Part shown: in pieces, positions 1-8,393 of the stretch
How the letters are laid out: the number at the start of each line of letters is the position of its first letter
Numbering within the stretch: the first letter of the stretch is position 1
Made by a program: the position numbers and the translations under genes
The notes under the pieces: model-generated
What the model saw: only the letters and a program-made list of their open reading frames with translations
The model's database searches: none
Told to the model about the DNA's origin: nothing
Assembly: GCA_051646925.1 (NCBI GenBank)
Contig: JBOFDK010000017.1
Coordinates: 1 to 16,243, forward strand
Direction of reading: 5' to 3'
Origin: JBOFDK01 sp051646925
Lineage (GTDB): Bacteria > Bacillota > Clostridia > Lachnospirales > Cellulosilyticaceae
DNA length: 16,243 nucleotides

Positions 1-1869
1 ATTGATAAGCAGTTCATTGATGCAAATGTTATAATAACGACTTTAGAAGGTTTATGTAGTATATCTATGCTGGCAGAAAGAGAGTTAATATTTAATCATA
101 TTTTAGATCATACAGATCTAGTTATTATAGATGAAGCAGACAGTGCACTTTGTAGGTTAGATCAAATATTTGCTCCAAGTATAGGTGTAAACAAATATAT
201 TCAAGCAAATGTAGAGATTCAAAATGAATATGGAAGGAGGTCTATCAACAATAAGGTAGATGCAGATGAGCGTACTTTTGTAGAAACGATGAGTGAATTC
301 GCTAAGGCTTTAACTGAGATATGGACTAGAATTAAGAATGTTAGTACAGGATTTTCAAAATCACGGCTTAGGAAGTTTACGGCATTACAACTATTAAATT
401 TATTGCATGAAGATGTAGAACAGCTTACTACTGAGGAGAAATTACCACCAAATCTTTGGAATGAACTATATAAATTAGCGTCTCCAAAGTTAACGAATAA
501 TCAAGTTAATCTTTTATCTCTTGCTTTTAACACAGAAGTATCCTGGATATTTAAGTTAGAATTCATTGGTTACAATATTAATCAGTTTGGTCCTATAACT
601 CAAAAAAAAATACAGTTTATTATTATGCTTATAGCATTTGACCAACTATATAGAAAATTATCTGGATTAGTAAGAGCCAATAATAGTTTACCTATTTCTA
701 CTAAACAACTACTTAATCAATCCTTTATAGAGCATCAGAAATGGCTATGTTCTGCACCAATAGGAAATATGCTTGCTTTTGAAACTAAGGAAGATGATCT
801 GGTTATTACTAAGCAATTTGCTACTGGCAGATCGTTAGCACTTAAATTCCCTTGGCTTAAGGTTGATGAATCAGGAAAGCCACTGGGGCCAAATGTTCTA
901 CTAATGTCTGGTACAAGCTTTGCACCTAAATCCTATATGAATCATATTAACATTCCAGTAAATTATATTATTGAAGCAGAAAAATACAAAAGGGATTATA
1001 TCTCCAAAACTCAGTTCGTGTATTCTCGAAGTGATATCCGTGTTTCAGGAGCAGAAGATGAAGATAAAAATGAAAATCTCAAAAAATTATTAAATGAGAA
1101 TATAGACATCATTTTAAACTTATTACAGAGCGGGAACAACATATTAATGATTGTCAATAAGTATGAACAAGCTGAATATGTTGTAAAACAGCTAAATAAA
1201 TTTCTTGTGCGTCATGGTTATTCTAATGTTTCGATAGCACTAAAATCAGATTCTAATAATACGGTAAGCGAACAATATCTAACACGAAGTAAAGTTAAAA
1301 CATTTGATAATAGAATATTAGTAGCACCTGCAATAGCGATAGAACGAGGGCACAATATAGTTGATAAATTTGGAAATTCTAAGTTTGATACGCTTATCTT
1401 CTTAGTTCGTCCAATGAATGATCCCACAGATCATGGGCTACATGTAAAAAAAGTTAACGGTTATATTATGACTAAATACAATAATGATGTATATAAAGCG
1501 AGTGTAAACACGTATACTGAAATGAGAAAAGATGCTTTTGTACTGTATAGCAAGTTAACTGCAAATAAATATGGATTAAATCAATTAGATAAAGAGTTAC
1601 AAGAAGATATCACAGCAACACTTTTTGTTATGCTAATACAGATATTTGGAAGACTTTGTAGAATTAGTGATGAAAGTCATATTAAAACGGAACCATTAAA
1701 GGTATATTTCTTAGATGGAGCATTTCGTGCAAAATCTCAAAAAGGCTATGATTTTTTAGGAGAATTATTAAGCTATTTAGAAGAATTAATAGAAGATCCT
1801 TTAACCGGTAATATTGCAAAAACATTATATGAACCTATTTATATAGGTTTAAAAGGAGGAAATATTTAA
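1..1869 (+). CDS. DinG-type helicase of a PIWI-RE island (5' end outside window)
   Basis: The reading frame is open from base 1, so the gene starts left of the window and about 622 codons are visible; the ATG at 67 is internal. Superfamily 2 helicase motifs are seen: a motif Ia-like ITTLEGL just before codon 20, the DEAD box (motif II) at 130-141, SGTS at 907-918 (motif III-like), AIERGHN at 1336-1356 (motif V-like) and QIFGRLCR at 1639-1662 (motif VI, QxxGRxxR). The Walker A motif and any iron-sulfur cysteines would lie upstream and cannot be checked. The stop is 1 base before the PIWI-family gene, whose ribosome binding site lies inside this gene, so the two are surely co-translated. DinG-family helicases act on R-loops and D-loops. 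In the known three-gene PIWI-RE operons one is paired with a pPIWI_RE protein and a restriction-endonuclease-fold protein. The helicase assignment is firm; the PIWI-RE subtype rests mainly on the neighbour. Confidence 0.87.
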   Translation: MDKQFIDANVIITTLEGLCSISMLAERELIFNHILDHTDLVIIDEADSALCRLDQIFAPSIGVNKYIQANVEIQNEYGRRSINNKVDADERTFVETMSEFAKALTEIWTRIKNVSTGFSKSRLRKFTALQLLNLLHEDVEQLTTEEKLPPNLWNELYKLASPKLTNNQVNLLSLAFNTEVSWIFKLEFIGYNINQFGPITQKKIQFIIMLIAFDQLYRKLSGLVRANNSLPISTKQLLNQSFIEHQKWLCSAPIGNMLAFETKEDDLVITKQFATGRSLALKFPWLKVDESGKPLGPNVLLMSGTSFAPKSYMNHINIPVNYIIEAEKYKRDYISKTQFVYSRSDIRVSGAEDEDKNENLKKLLNENIDIILNLLQSGNNILMIVNKYEQAEYVVKQLNKFLVRHGYSNVSIALKSDSNNTVSEQYLTRSKVKTFDNRILVAPAIAIERGHNIVDKFGNSKFDTLIFLVRPMNDPTDHGLHVKKVNGYIMTKYNNDVYKASVNTYTEMRKDAFVLYSKLTANKYGLNQLDKELQEDITATLFVMLIQIFGRLCRISDESHIKTEPLKVYFLDGAFRAKSQKGYDFLGELLSYLEELIEDPLTGNIAKTLYEPIYIGLKGGNI

Positions 1870-1870
1870 A

Positions 1871-4477
1871 ATGACAACAAAGGAAGAATACTTATATCCA
1901 GTAACAATTAAAATAGATCAGACTATATCAGAGAAAATATATTTTTTATCACTTCCCTCAACCTTAAAACTAGAACTTATAAAATTAGAGCAATTATCTA
2001 ATATTAAGTTTAATCCTCAATTTCATAGTCTTCCCACAAATTCTTTGAAGAAGATGTTTATAACACATCTTAAAGGTATAACAGATATAAAAAAAGTGAC
2101 TAAAACATCCGATGACACTAAATGGTTAACTTCATTTACTCCCATAGACATCAATAAAGTTATTAGAATATTAGATGTTTGGATTGAAGTCTTTTATATA
2201 GATGAATCGGAATTAGAAAAGAAACGTCATAATAGTTATGAAACAAAAGAACTTGCAAAACAGTTGTGTTCACAGCTATGCACATCACTATTTAACATAA
2301 CGGAAGAAAATGTACGGTTATTTAATAATGGTCAATCTGTAGATTCCATGGCATATACAATTTTACCTCTTAAAATAGTAGACAGTTTAGCCGGAAAAAA
2401 GATTAACTTTATGAATCAAGAGGTAGAGGTATTATATTCTGCCAATAATGAGTTGGTAACAAATCCTATTGCCTTTACAGATAAAAAGGGAGTAGATTAC
2501 CATTCCTATGTAATGCAGTTTTCTATACAAACCATCCCACCGCTTAATGAGGCGTACTTAAATATTAAATTTTCTATACGAAGATGGATTTCTAGAAATG
2601 ATGAAGAAAAAATACCTTATTTACCAACTATTAAAGCTACTTATGTTAAAGTAGGTCCTTATAAATTACAGCGTTTAGATGCACGATATTCTTCAAATTT
2701 TAAAGAGGTAACTTGGAAAAATGCTGATTATAAAAGTTTTGTTTCTTGTTATGGTGAGGACTTATTACCTTCTTTTAATAGCGTGATTATAAATCCTCAA
2801 AATTATATTTCTAATGACCAAATGGCTATTTATATACCTTTTGAATATGGAATTACCGGTATTAAGCATAATACCGATGCTGGTTTACCCTTCAATGATA
2901 TTAAATGTCTTTTTAAACTCATTAAAGAACAATTAACCTTTATATCTGATAATAAGACTTCAAAAGCAGTTAAAGTAGTAGGTTCAAATAAGCCAACACC
3001 TTTTTTTGATGAAAAGTTTTTATTGAAAAATGCTCCAGCATTTCATTGTGCAGTAGGGGGTGCATTAAATGAAGAAAATGTATCTATTGAAATATGGTAT
3101 AGTAGCGGAGAAGAACAAGTGAGAGATGCTCTACTTCAAAAACTCCAAAATCATTTTGATGGGACAGGATACTCCATTGCTTCATATAACTTAGAGGATC
3201 TAGGGAGCCCCCTCATAGTAGACAATGATAAAGTGAAAATTAACCTTAAAGGATTTGAAAAAAGAGTTGCAGAAATCCAAAATAAGATTTCAGTTACAAA
3301 AGGTCCAACTCTTTGTTTTATAGTGTTAGAAAACAAGGATGCTTTTTGTACCAATAAAGGTAAAGAAGATTTGTATGATCCGAAAAACGCATTAAGAATA
3401 GGGTTTGCAAAATGTGGAAGACTAACACAATTCATTACTCCGAAAAACTATTATGAAATAGATGGGAAAAATAATCAAAAAATACTTAGTTACAAGAAAG
3501 CATTATCAGAGTTTGAGGAAGGAGAACGTGAAAAAAAACCTAAAGCATTAGGAAAAAATTATTATGTTAATACAGTAATTCAGCATACTATCCTAGATGG
3601 ATATCGCCAACTCGGCATAGTATGTAATTTATCAAAAAACAAATCAATTATGGAACAAAAAGTTACAGGTATTTATATATGTAATTATAAAAATACAATA
3701 TATGGGAAAACTATACAACCGTTTCCGATTTTTATTACTTGTGATTTTGTTAAGGGTTATATCTCAGGTTATTGTGATTTGATAGAAAATGTTGATATAC
3801 CATATTGGAAACTTAGCTTAGGGTTAGTTAATCAATTATATACATCACCAGATAAAACTAGAAATTTAAAATCGTCTAATACTGTCATTTCTAGACGTCT
3901 TTTAAGAATTATGTCTCTACAAGGGCCTCATTTAGTTGTTGTAGTTGCAGATGGAACAAGTAGAAGGTTAATCAAGGGTATTTCTAACACAGAAATTGAA
4001 AAAGCTTTTGATCCAAATAGAGGCCAAATTAGTAATTTTCTTGTTAATGAGGAACTTAATGGTCAAATTCAATTAGATAATAACGTAAAAAACTTATCAT
4101 TAGTACGACTACGTGTAAATGATGAGGTGCCTGAATACTATCCAACTACGTCAGATACTAACATCAGTAAGTATAAAAGTATGGCCGGTATATTTAAGTA
4201 TAATGATGTATATTACTCATTAGATGATAAATCTTCAAAAGAAAAAGATACTTTAGATAAAGAACATAGTAAAATAGATAAAGAACAGTATTATTCTCAC
4301 CGTAACTTAGTTGAAATGTATCCTTTATTTATGTCTGATAGAAGTGAAGTGAATGAAATAAAGATTATAAAATGTATACATGACTTAAGAATTGCATCTA
4401 TACAGCATACTTCGGGGAAAACAACTCTACCATTGCCTTTGCACCTTGCAAAAAAACTTGAAGAATACATTATTTAA
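1871..4477 (+). CDS. pPIWI_RE-family prokaryotic PIWI protein (divergent Argonaute relative)
   Basis: This 868-residue protein looks like the bacterial pPIWI_RE family: an N-terminal X-type region (about 1-390), a MID-like region (about 400-590) that ends in the typical DGYRQLG segment (576-582), and a C-terminal RNase H-fold PIWI domain (about 595-868). In the PIWI domain VVVADGTSRR (690-699) is a hydrophobic strand ending in Asp-Gly, like the second catalytic Asp region of Argonautes. RLRVNDEVPEY (746-756) carries conserved-looking Arg and Glu residues. LPLPLHLAKKLEEY (853-866) resembles the Argonaute C-terminal segment that carries the last catalytic residue, with H858 in that place. No clear Asp is seen on the first strand (TGIYICN, 599-605). 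An AGGAGG box at 1854-1859 precedes the ATG by 11 bases. The family is predicted to use an oligonucleotide guide against invading DNA with its helicase and nuclease partners. Family call confident; activity not shown. Confidence 0.85.
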   Translation: MTTKEEYLYPVTIKIDQTISEKIYFLSLPSTLKLELIKLEQLSNIKFNPQFHSLPTNSLKKMFITHLKGITDIKKVTKTSDDTKWLTSFTPIDINKVIRILDVWIEVFYIDESELEKKRHNSYETKELAKQLCSQLCTSLFNITEENVRLFNNGQSVDSMAYTILPLKIVDSLAGKKINFMNQEVEVLYSANNELVTNPIAFTDKKGVDYHSYVMQFSIQTIPPLNEAYLNIKFSIRRWISRNDEEKIPYLPTIKATYVKVGPYKLQRLDARYSSNFKEVTWKNADYKSFVSCYGEDLLPSFNSVIINPQNYISNDQMAIYIPFEYGITGIKHNTDAGLPFNDIKCLFKLIKEQLTFISDNKTSKAVKVVGSNKPTPFFDEKFLLKNAPAFHCAVGGALNEENVSIEIWYSSGEEQVRDALLQKLQNHFDGTGYSIASYNLEDLGSPLIVDNDKVKINLKGFEKRVAEIQNKISVTKGPTLCFIVLENKDAFCTNKGKEDLYDPKNALRIGFAKCGRLTQFITPKNYYEIDGKNNQKILSYKKALSEFEEGEREKKPKALGKNYYVNTVIQHTILDGYRQLGIVCNLSKNKSIMEQKVTGIYICNYKNTIYGKTIQPFPIFITCDFVKGYISGYCDLIENVDIPYWKLSLGLVNQLYTSPDKTRNLKSSNTVISRRLLRIMSLQGPHLVVVVADGTSRRLIKGISNTEIEKAFDPNRGQISNFLVNEELNGQIQLDNNVKNLSLVRLRVNDEVPEYYPTTSDTNISKYKSMAGIFKYNDVYYSLDDKSSKEKDTLDKEHSKIDKEQYYSHRNLVEMYPLFMSDRSEVNEIKIIKCIHDLRIASIQHTSGKTTLPLPLHLAKKLEEYII

Positions 4478-4523
4478 AAGAATAGCGAAAAAGAGCAAAT
4501 ATTACAACTCATTCGATGTATAT

Positions 4524-4556
4524 TTGACAAATTCCGTTACTGATTATCATTATAAT
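4524..4556 (+). promoter_or_regulatory. Orphan promoter-like element with Fur-box-like core
   Basis: A perfect TTGACA lies at 4524-4529 and a perfect TATAAT at 4551-4556, 21 bases apart; CATTAT at 4548-4553 gives an 18-base spacer. Bases 4536-4554 match the 19-base Fur consensus at 16 positions when the palindrome is read in its better orientation. No plus-strand gene follows: the terminator starts about 10 bases downstream and the next genes are convergent. It may be a relic, may drive a short hairpin RNA, or may be chance in AT-rich DNA. Confidence 0.4.
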
Positions 4557-4564
4557 AGTAATAA

Positions 4565-4612
4565 AAAAAAGCTGATATCATAAGTAATATAAACTTGTAT
4601 AGCAGCTTTTTT
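4565..4612. terminator. Bidirectional intrinsic terminator
   Basis: AAAAAAGCTG (4565-4574) pairs perfectly with CAGCTTTTTT (4603-4612) across a 28-base loop in which further imperfect pairing is possible. A-runs and T-runs on both sides suit termination in both directions: of the PIWI-RE operon from the left and of the recombinase unit from the right. Confidence 0.7.
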
Positions 4613-4704
4613 ATTACTTTTTATCAAGTTTTCATATTAATATTGGTGAAAAACTATAAAAAACGACAATAATGCCCTAGAAAAAATTTTGGTTATATTT
4701 CTTC

Positions 4705-5763
4705 TTATTCTTCTCGAAGTTTCACTATATTAGCAGCCATTTTACGCCTAGCATCATCCATTTTAGCATAATGTTTTTTAGTCGTATTAACATCTTTATG
4801 GCCAAGTACGTCTGCTACTAAATAAATATCACCTGTTTCTTGGTATAGCTGTGTTCCGTATGTGGAACGTAATTTATGAGGTGTTATATTTTTTAGTTGA
4901 GTTACATGTGTACTATATTTTTTGACAAGTAGCTGCACACTACGAACAGAAAGTCGCTTATTTTGTAGTGATAAAAAAAGTGGTGTATCATCAGTTTTAC
5001 TTTTTTGATTTTCACGTATTGCCCAATATTGTTTTAGTGCCATCTCAACTTCTTTTCCGAAATAAATAATTGTTTCGTTTCCACCTTTTCTAGTAATTCG
5101 AATTCCATTATAGTTAAAATCAACATCTTCTAAATTAAGCCCAACGCATTCAGAAACTCGTATACCAGTTCCAAGTAACAATGAAATTAATGCTAAATCT
5201 CTTTGTTTAGTGTAGTTATGGTATTGTTTTTGCTTATCTGTTAGAGAAGTACCATCTTCTATTTGGTCAAGTAGTGTTGCAACTTCTTCAACTTCTAATT
5301 GGATAATAGGTTTTTCAGATATTTTAGGCATATCAACTAAAGTAGTTGGATTTTTGAAGATACGTTCTTGTTTATAGTAGTAAAGATAAAAAGTTCTTAA
5401 AGCCGCAAGTTTTCTAGCTTTTCCTTTTTGGCTATTTTGATGTGTAACGATATTGTTTTCATCTTCGATTTTTTCATAGTAAGACAAATATTCAAGATAT
5501 TTTTCGATTTCTCGTGCAGGAATAGTTTCAAAATCTTGAAGTGTAATAGTTGAATATTCTTTATGATGCATAAGAGGTGTGTAAAAATGGATAAGATAAT
5601 CAAAAAAGATTCTCAAATCATATGCATATGCAAGACGTGTTGCCATACTAGAAGTATGTTCCATTCCTCTGAAAAAATCAAAAAGATACGGCGGAAATTC
5701 ATTCAACATACGTCTTAAAAGAAGTGTCAGTTGTTTATTTTTATCATCATTGTAAGCAGACAT
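4705..5763 (-). CDS. Xer-like tyrosine recombinase
   Basis: A 352-residue tyrosine recombinase with a SAM-like N-terminal core-binding domain (about 20-135) and a C-terminal catalytic domain (about 155-340). The full catalytic set is visible: R202 in GTGIRVSE, K226 in TRKGG, H296 and R299 in HKLRSTY, H322 in LGHKD and the nucleophile Y332 in KKHYAK. It therefore looks active in DNA strand cleavage and exchange. The N-terminal LFDFFRGMEHTSS followed by RLAYAYDLR is typical of a chromosomal Xer-like group in Clostridia rather than of phage integrases. Its ATG directly follows the TAA of the upstream TtcA-like gene with no base between, and AAAGGAG sits 6 bases before the ATG inside that gene, so the two are co-transcribed and probably translationally coupled. 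It might resolve chromosome dimers or be a stand-alone recombinase; no attachment site was recognised nearby. Confidence 0.88.
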   Translation of the reverse strand: MSAYNDDKNKQLTLLLRRMLNEFPPYLFDFFRGMEHTSSMATRLAYAYDLRIFFDYLIHFYTPLMHHKEYSTITLQDFETIPAREIEKYLEYLSYYEKIEDENNIVTHQNSQKGKARKLAALRTFYLYYYKQERIFKNPTTLVDMPKISEKPIIQLEVEEVATLLDQIEDGTSLTDKQKQYHNYTKQRDLALISLLLGTGIRVSECVGLNLEDVDFNYNGIRITRKGGNETIIYFGKEVEMALKQYWAIRENQKSKTDDTPLFLSLQNKRLSVRSVQLLVKKYSTHVTQLKNITPHKLRSTYGTQLYQETGDIYLVADVLGHKDVNTTKKHYAKMDDARRKMAANIVKLREE

Positions 5764-6489
5764 TTATAACTCCTTTGATTGCCATCCTTCAATTTGGCTA
5801 CGTTCAACAGCGCCAAATAGCCTAGATTGAATATCTGGTATTTCTTTTCCTAATTGATAAATTAATTGTTTTGTCGTTTCACGCTTTGTATGACCATCTG
5901 CAGGGCAAGGACTTTTTACAACGGGTAAATTTTCCTTTTTTGCAAAATATTTAATGTCTTTTTCAGGAACATATATAAGTGGTCTAATAATTGTTAAATC
6001 TACTTTTTCATGATACTTAACAGGTGCCATTGTATGGATTTGACCTGCGTAGAATAAAGACATCAGAAGTGTTTCGTTAATATCATCTCTATTATGACCT
6101 AGTGCAATTTTGTTGCAATTAAGTTGTTTTGCTTTATCATAAAGCGCGCCTTTTCTAAGGTTTGAACAAAGTGAACAAGGATTACTTTCTTTTCTATCTT
6201 CAAAAATAATTTTAGCAATTTCTGTTTCATAAACTGTATATGGTACATTTAGTGCTTTGCAAAATTCAATTACATGAGTTAAATCAAATGAATCAAATCC
6301 TAGAGAAACGGTAACTGCTTCAATTTCAAATTTTTTAGGATAAAAATGTCGTAATTGAGTGAGCGATACAAGCAGTGCCAAACTATCTTTGCCAGCTGAT
6401 ATACCAACAGCAATACGGTCACCATTTTCAATCATATTATAATCTTGTATTGCACGCCTAGTATAGCTAAGTAAATGTTTTATTTTCAT
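5764..6489 (-). CDS. TtcA-family PP-loop ATPase (tRNA thiolation-like)
   Basis: A 241-residue PP-loop enzyme of the TtcA/TilS group. From the ATG at 6489 it shows the ATP-binding SAGKDS loop (31-36), a CSLC pair (105-108) followed by a LRKGALY segment, ALGHNRDD (129-136), and a third cysteine in SPCPADGH (C195). Two cysteines in CxxC plus a later one is the pattern that holds the iron-sulfur cluster in TtcA, which makes 2-thiocytidine in tRNA. At about 240 residues it is shorter than the enterobacterial enzyme, so its exact tRNA substrate is open. An in-frame TTG at 6495 is less likely as the start: GGAGG (6497-6501) is 1 base from it but 7 bases from the ATG at 6489. It is the first gene of a two-gene unit with the recombinase. 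A TATAAT (6517-6522, minus strand) could be its -10 box, with no good -35. Confidence 0.85.
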   Translation of the reverse strand: MKIKHLLSYTRRAIQDYNMIENGDRIAVGISAGKDSLALLVSLTQLRHFYPKKFEIEAVTVSLGFDSFDLTHVIEFCKALNVPYTVYETEIAKIIFEDRKESNPCSLCSNLRKGALYDKAKQLNCNKIALGHNRDDINETLLMSLFYAGQIHTMAPVKYHEKVDLTIIRPLIYVPEKDIKYFAKKENLPVVKSPCPADGHTKRETTKQLIYQLGKEIPDIQSRLFGAVERSQIEGWQSKEL

Positions 6490-6562
6490 TTTCAAACCTC
6501 CATTTATTCATATATTATTATATCTAACTTCATAGGAAATAGCTATATTACATTAATATATG

Positions 6563-6591
6563 GTGACAATTAATTCATTTTCTGATATGAT
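6563..6591 (+). promoter_or_regulatory. Promoter of adenine deaminase gene
   Basis: GTGACA (6563-6568) and TATGAT (6586-6591) are separated by exactly 17 bases, and TG at 6583-6584 makes an extended -10. The leader to the TTG start would be only about 35 bases, too short for a purine riboswitch. Confidence 0.7.
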
Positions 6592-6633
6592 AAATCTTAA
6601 AAATTAGACATAATATAGCAAAGGAGTACTCAC

Positions 6634-8364
6634 TTGAAAACAAATTATTATCTAGATGTTTGTAGACGTTTAAAACAAGCTGATATCGTTTTGAAAAATG
6701 CATCGATTCTTAATGTTTTTACAAAAGAAATCATAGTTGGAGATTTAGCAATTAGTGATAATAAAATTATAGGTATTGGTGATTATAGAGGCGAGAGAGA
6801 AATTGATATTAAGCAAAAATTTGTTGTACCAGGATTTATAGATAGTCATGTGCATATTGAGTCAAGCATGATTTCGCCTTGTGAGTTTTCAAAAACAATA
6901 CTTCCTTTTGGAACAACAACACTAATTGCAGATCCACACGAAATTGCAAATGTTTGTGGTCTTGACGGTGTAAAATATATGATTGAAAAGGCTAATAATG
7001 CGCCTGGAAATATTTACTACATGCTTCCATCGTGTGTTCCGGCAACAGATATGGAAAGTAGCGGTGCGGTACTAGATGCTAAAAAATTAGAAGAATTAAT
7101 TAATCACCCTAAAGTATTAGGTCTTGGAGAAATGATGAATTATCCAGGTGTTATACTAGGTGATACTAGAGTTTTAGAAAAAATAAAAATTGCCAATGGG
7201 AAAATAGTAGATGGACATGCGCCAGGACTTACAGGATATGATTTGTCAGCATATGTGTTTGCAGGTATTAATACAGACCATGAATGTTCAACTATTGAAG
7301 AAACATTAGAGAGAATTAGACTTGGAATGGTAGTTCAAATACGAAAAGGATCTGCAGCTAACAATTTATCAGCTATTGTAAAAGGTTTAGTTTCACATAA
7401 AATGCCATTTACAAGATGTGTTTTTTGTACAGATGATAAACATTTAGAAGATATTTTAGAAGAAGGACATATTGATAGTAATATTCGTGAAAGTATTATG
7501 CTTGGCGTACCGGCAATAGAAGCTATTTGCATGGCAACGCTTTATCCAGCTCAAACTTATAATCTTAAAACAAAAGGTGCATTAGCGCCAGGATATGATG
7601 CAGACTTAGTTATACTTGATAGTCTAGATGATGTTGCAATTTCAGATGTTATGGTAGGTGGGGTATGGCAACATGGAAAATATGCGACTAATTCTGAAAT
7701 TGATAGAACATCAGGAAATGTTAGATATGATAGAGAATCTACTATTTTAAGTACTATGAATTGCGTACCTATTGACTTAGAAGATATAAGTATAAAATTA
7801 TCATATCCAAGAGTTCATGTAATCGAAATTATTGATAATGAAATTCTTACAAAAAAAGTAGTTGAAAATGTAAATGTTTATAAAGGTAACTTTGTTCCAG
7901 ATGCAACTTATTCTAAAATTGCTGTTATTGAGCGTCATAATAACACAGGAAATATGGGACTGGGTATTATAAAAAACTTTGGAATTCAAGGTGGAGCTAT
8001 TGCGCAAACAATTGCACATGATTCTCATAATATTATTTGTGTTGGAGATTCAGATTTTGATATGTGTTTAGCGGCAAATACACTAATAGAAAAGCAAGGC
8101 GGAATTGTAGTTGTTCAAAATGGTAAAGTAGTTGAAAGCTTAAGCCTTCCTATAGCGGGTTTAATGAGTTCGCTCAATGCATCGCAAGTTATTGAAAAAC
8201 TTAAAAAATTATTAGAGGCAGCTAAAAAACTAGATATTAATCCAAATATTGACCCGTTTTTAACACTTGCATTTATGGCACTACCTGTTATTCCAGAACT
8301 GAAAATGACAGACCTTGGGCTTTTTGATGTTACACAGTTTAAGCATATTTCAATAGAAGCTTAA
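6634..8364 (+). CDS. ade: Adenine deaminase
   Basis: A 576-residue amidohydrolase that converts adenine to hypoxanthine and ammonia in purine salvage. The length is normal for the family. Metal-binding and family motifs are in order: GFIDSHVHIESS (67-78), ADPHEIANVCG (99-109), DGHAPG (193-198), TDHECST (214-220), CTDDKHLEDI (265-274) and HDSHNI (462-467) in the C-terminal part. The start is a TTG at 6634 with AAGGAG (6621-6626) 7 bases upstream; no in-frame ATG is nearby and the N-terminal sequence fits the family. It is transcribed alone from an extended -10 promoter, divergent from the TtcA-like gene, and is followed by a long hairpin. No regulator-binding site or riboswitch is obvious. The call is secure. 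Confidence 0.96.
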   Translation: MKTNYYLDVCRRLKQADIVLKNASILNVFTKEIIVGDLAISDNKIIGIGDYRGEREIDIKQKFVVPGFIDSHVHIESSMISPCEFSKTILPFGTTTLIADPHEIANVCGLDGVKYMIEKANNAPGNIYYMLPSCVPATDMESSGAVLDAKKLEELINHPKVLGLGEMMNYPGVILGDTRVLEKIKIANGKIVDGHAPGLTGYDLSAYVFAGINTDHECSTIEETLERIRLGMVVQIRKGSAANNLSAIVKGLVSHKMPFTRCVFCTDDKHLEDILEEGHIDSNIRESIMLGVPAIEAICMATLYPAQTYNLKTKGALAPGYDADLVILDSLDDVAISDVMVGGVWQHGKYATNSEIDRTSGNVRYDRESTILSTMNCVPIDLEDISIKLSYPRVHVIEIIDNEILTKKVVENVNVYKGNFVPDATYSKIAVIERHNNTGNMGLGIIKNFGIQGGAIAQTIAHDSHNIICVGDSDFDMCLAANTLIEKQGGIVVVQNGKVVESLSLPIAGLMSSLNASQVIEKLKKLLEAAKKLDINPNIDPFLTLAFMALPVIPELKMTDLGLFDVTQFKHISIEA

Positions 8365-8393
8365 TAAAAACAAATAAATAAAAATAGTTTGAT

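Noticed and set aside
4392..4583. 63-codon plus-strand frame overlapping the end of the PIWI gene
   Set aside because: It lies mostly inside the PIWI gene in another frame, has no ribosome binding site, and runs through the orphan promoter into the terminator.
4478..5763. Recombinase as the integrase of a mobile element carrying the PIWI-RE genes
   Set aside because: It is co-operonic with a housekeeping-type TtcA-like gene, belongs by its N-terminus to a chromosomal Xer-like group, and no flanking direct repeats or tRNA target were found. The idea cannot be excluded without flanking sequence.
6592..6633. Purine riboswitch expected before adenine deaminase
   Set aside because: The leader after the -10 box is only about 40 bases, too short for a purine aptamer, and no conserved loop sequence is seen.
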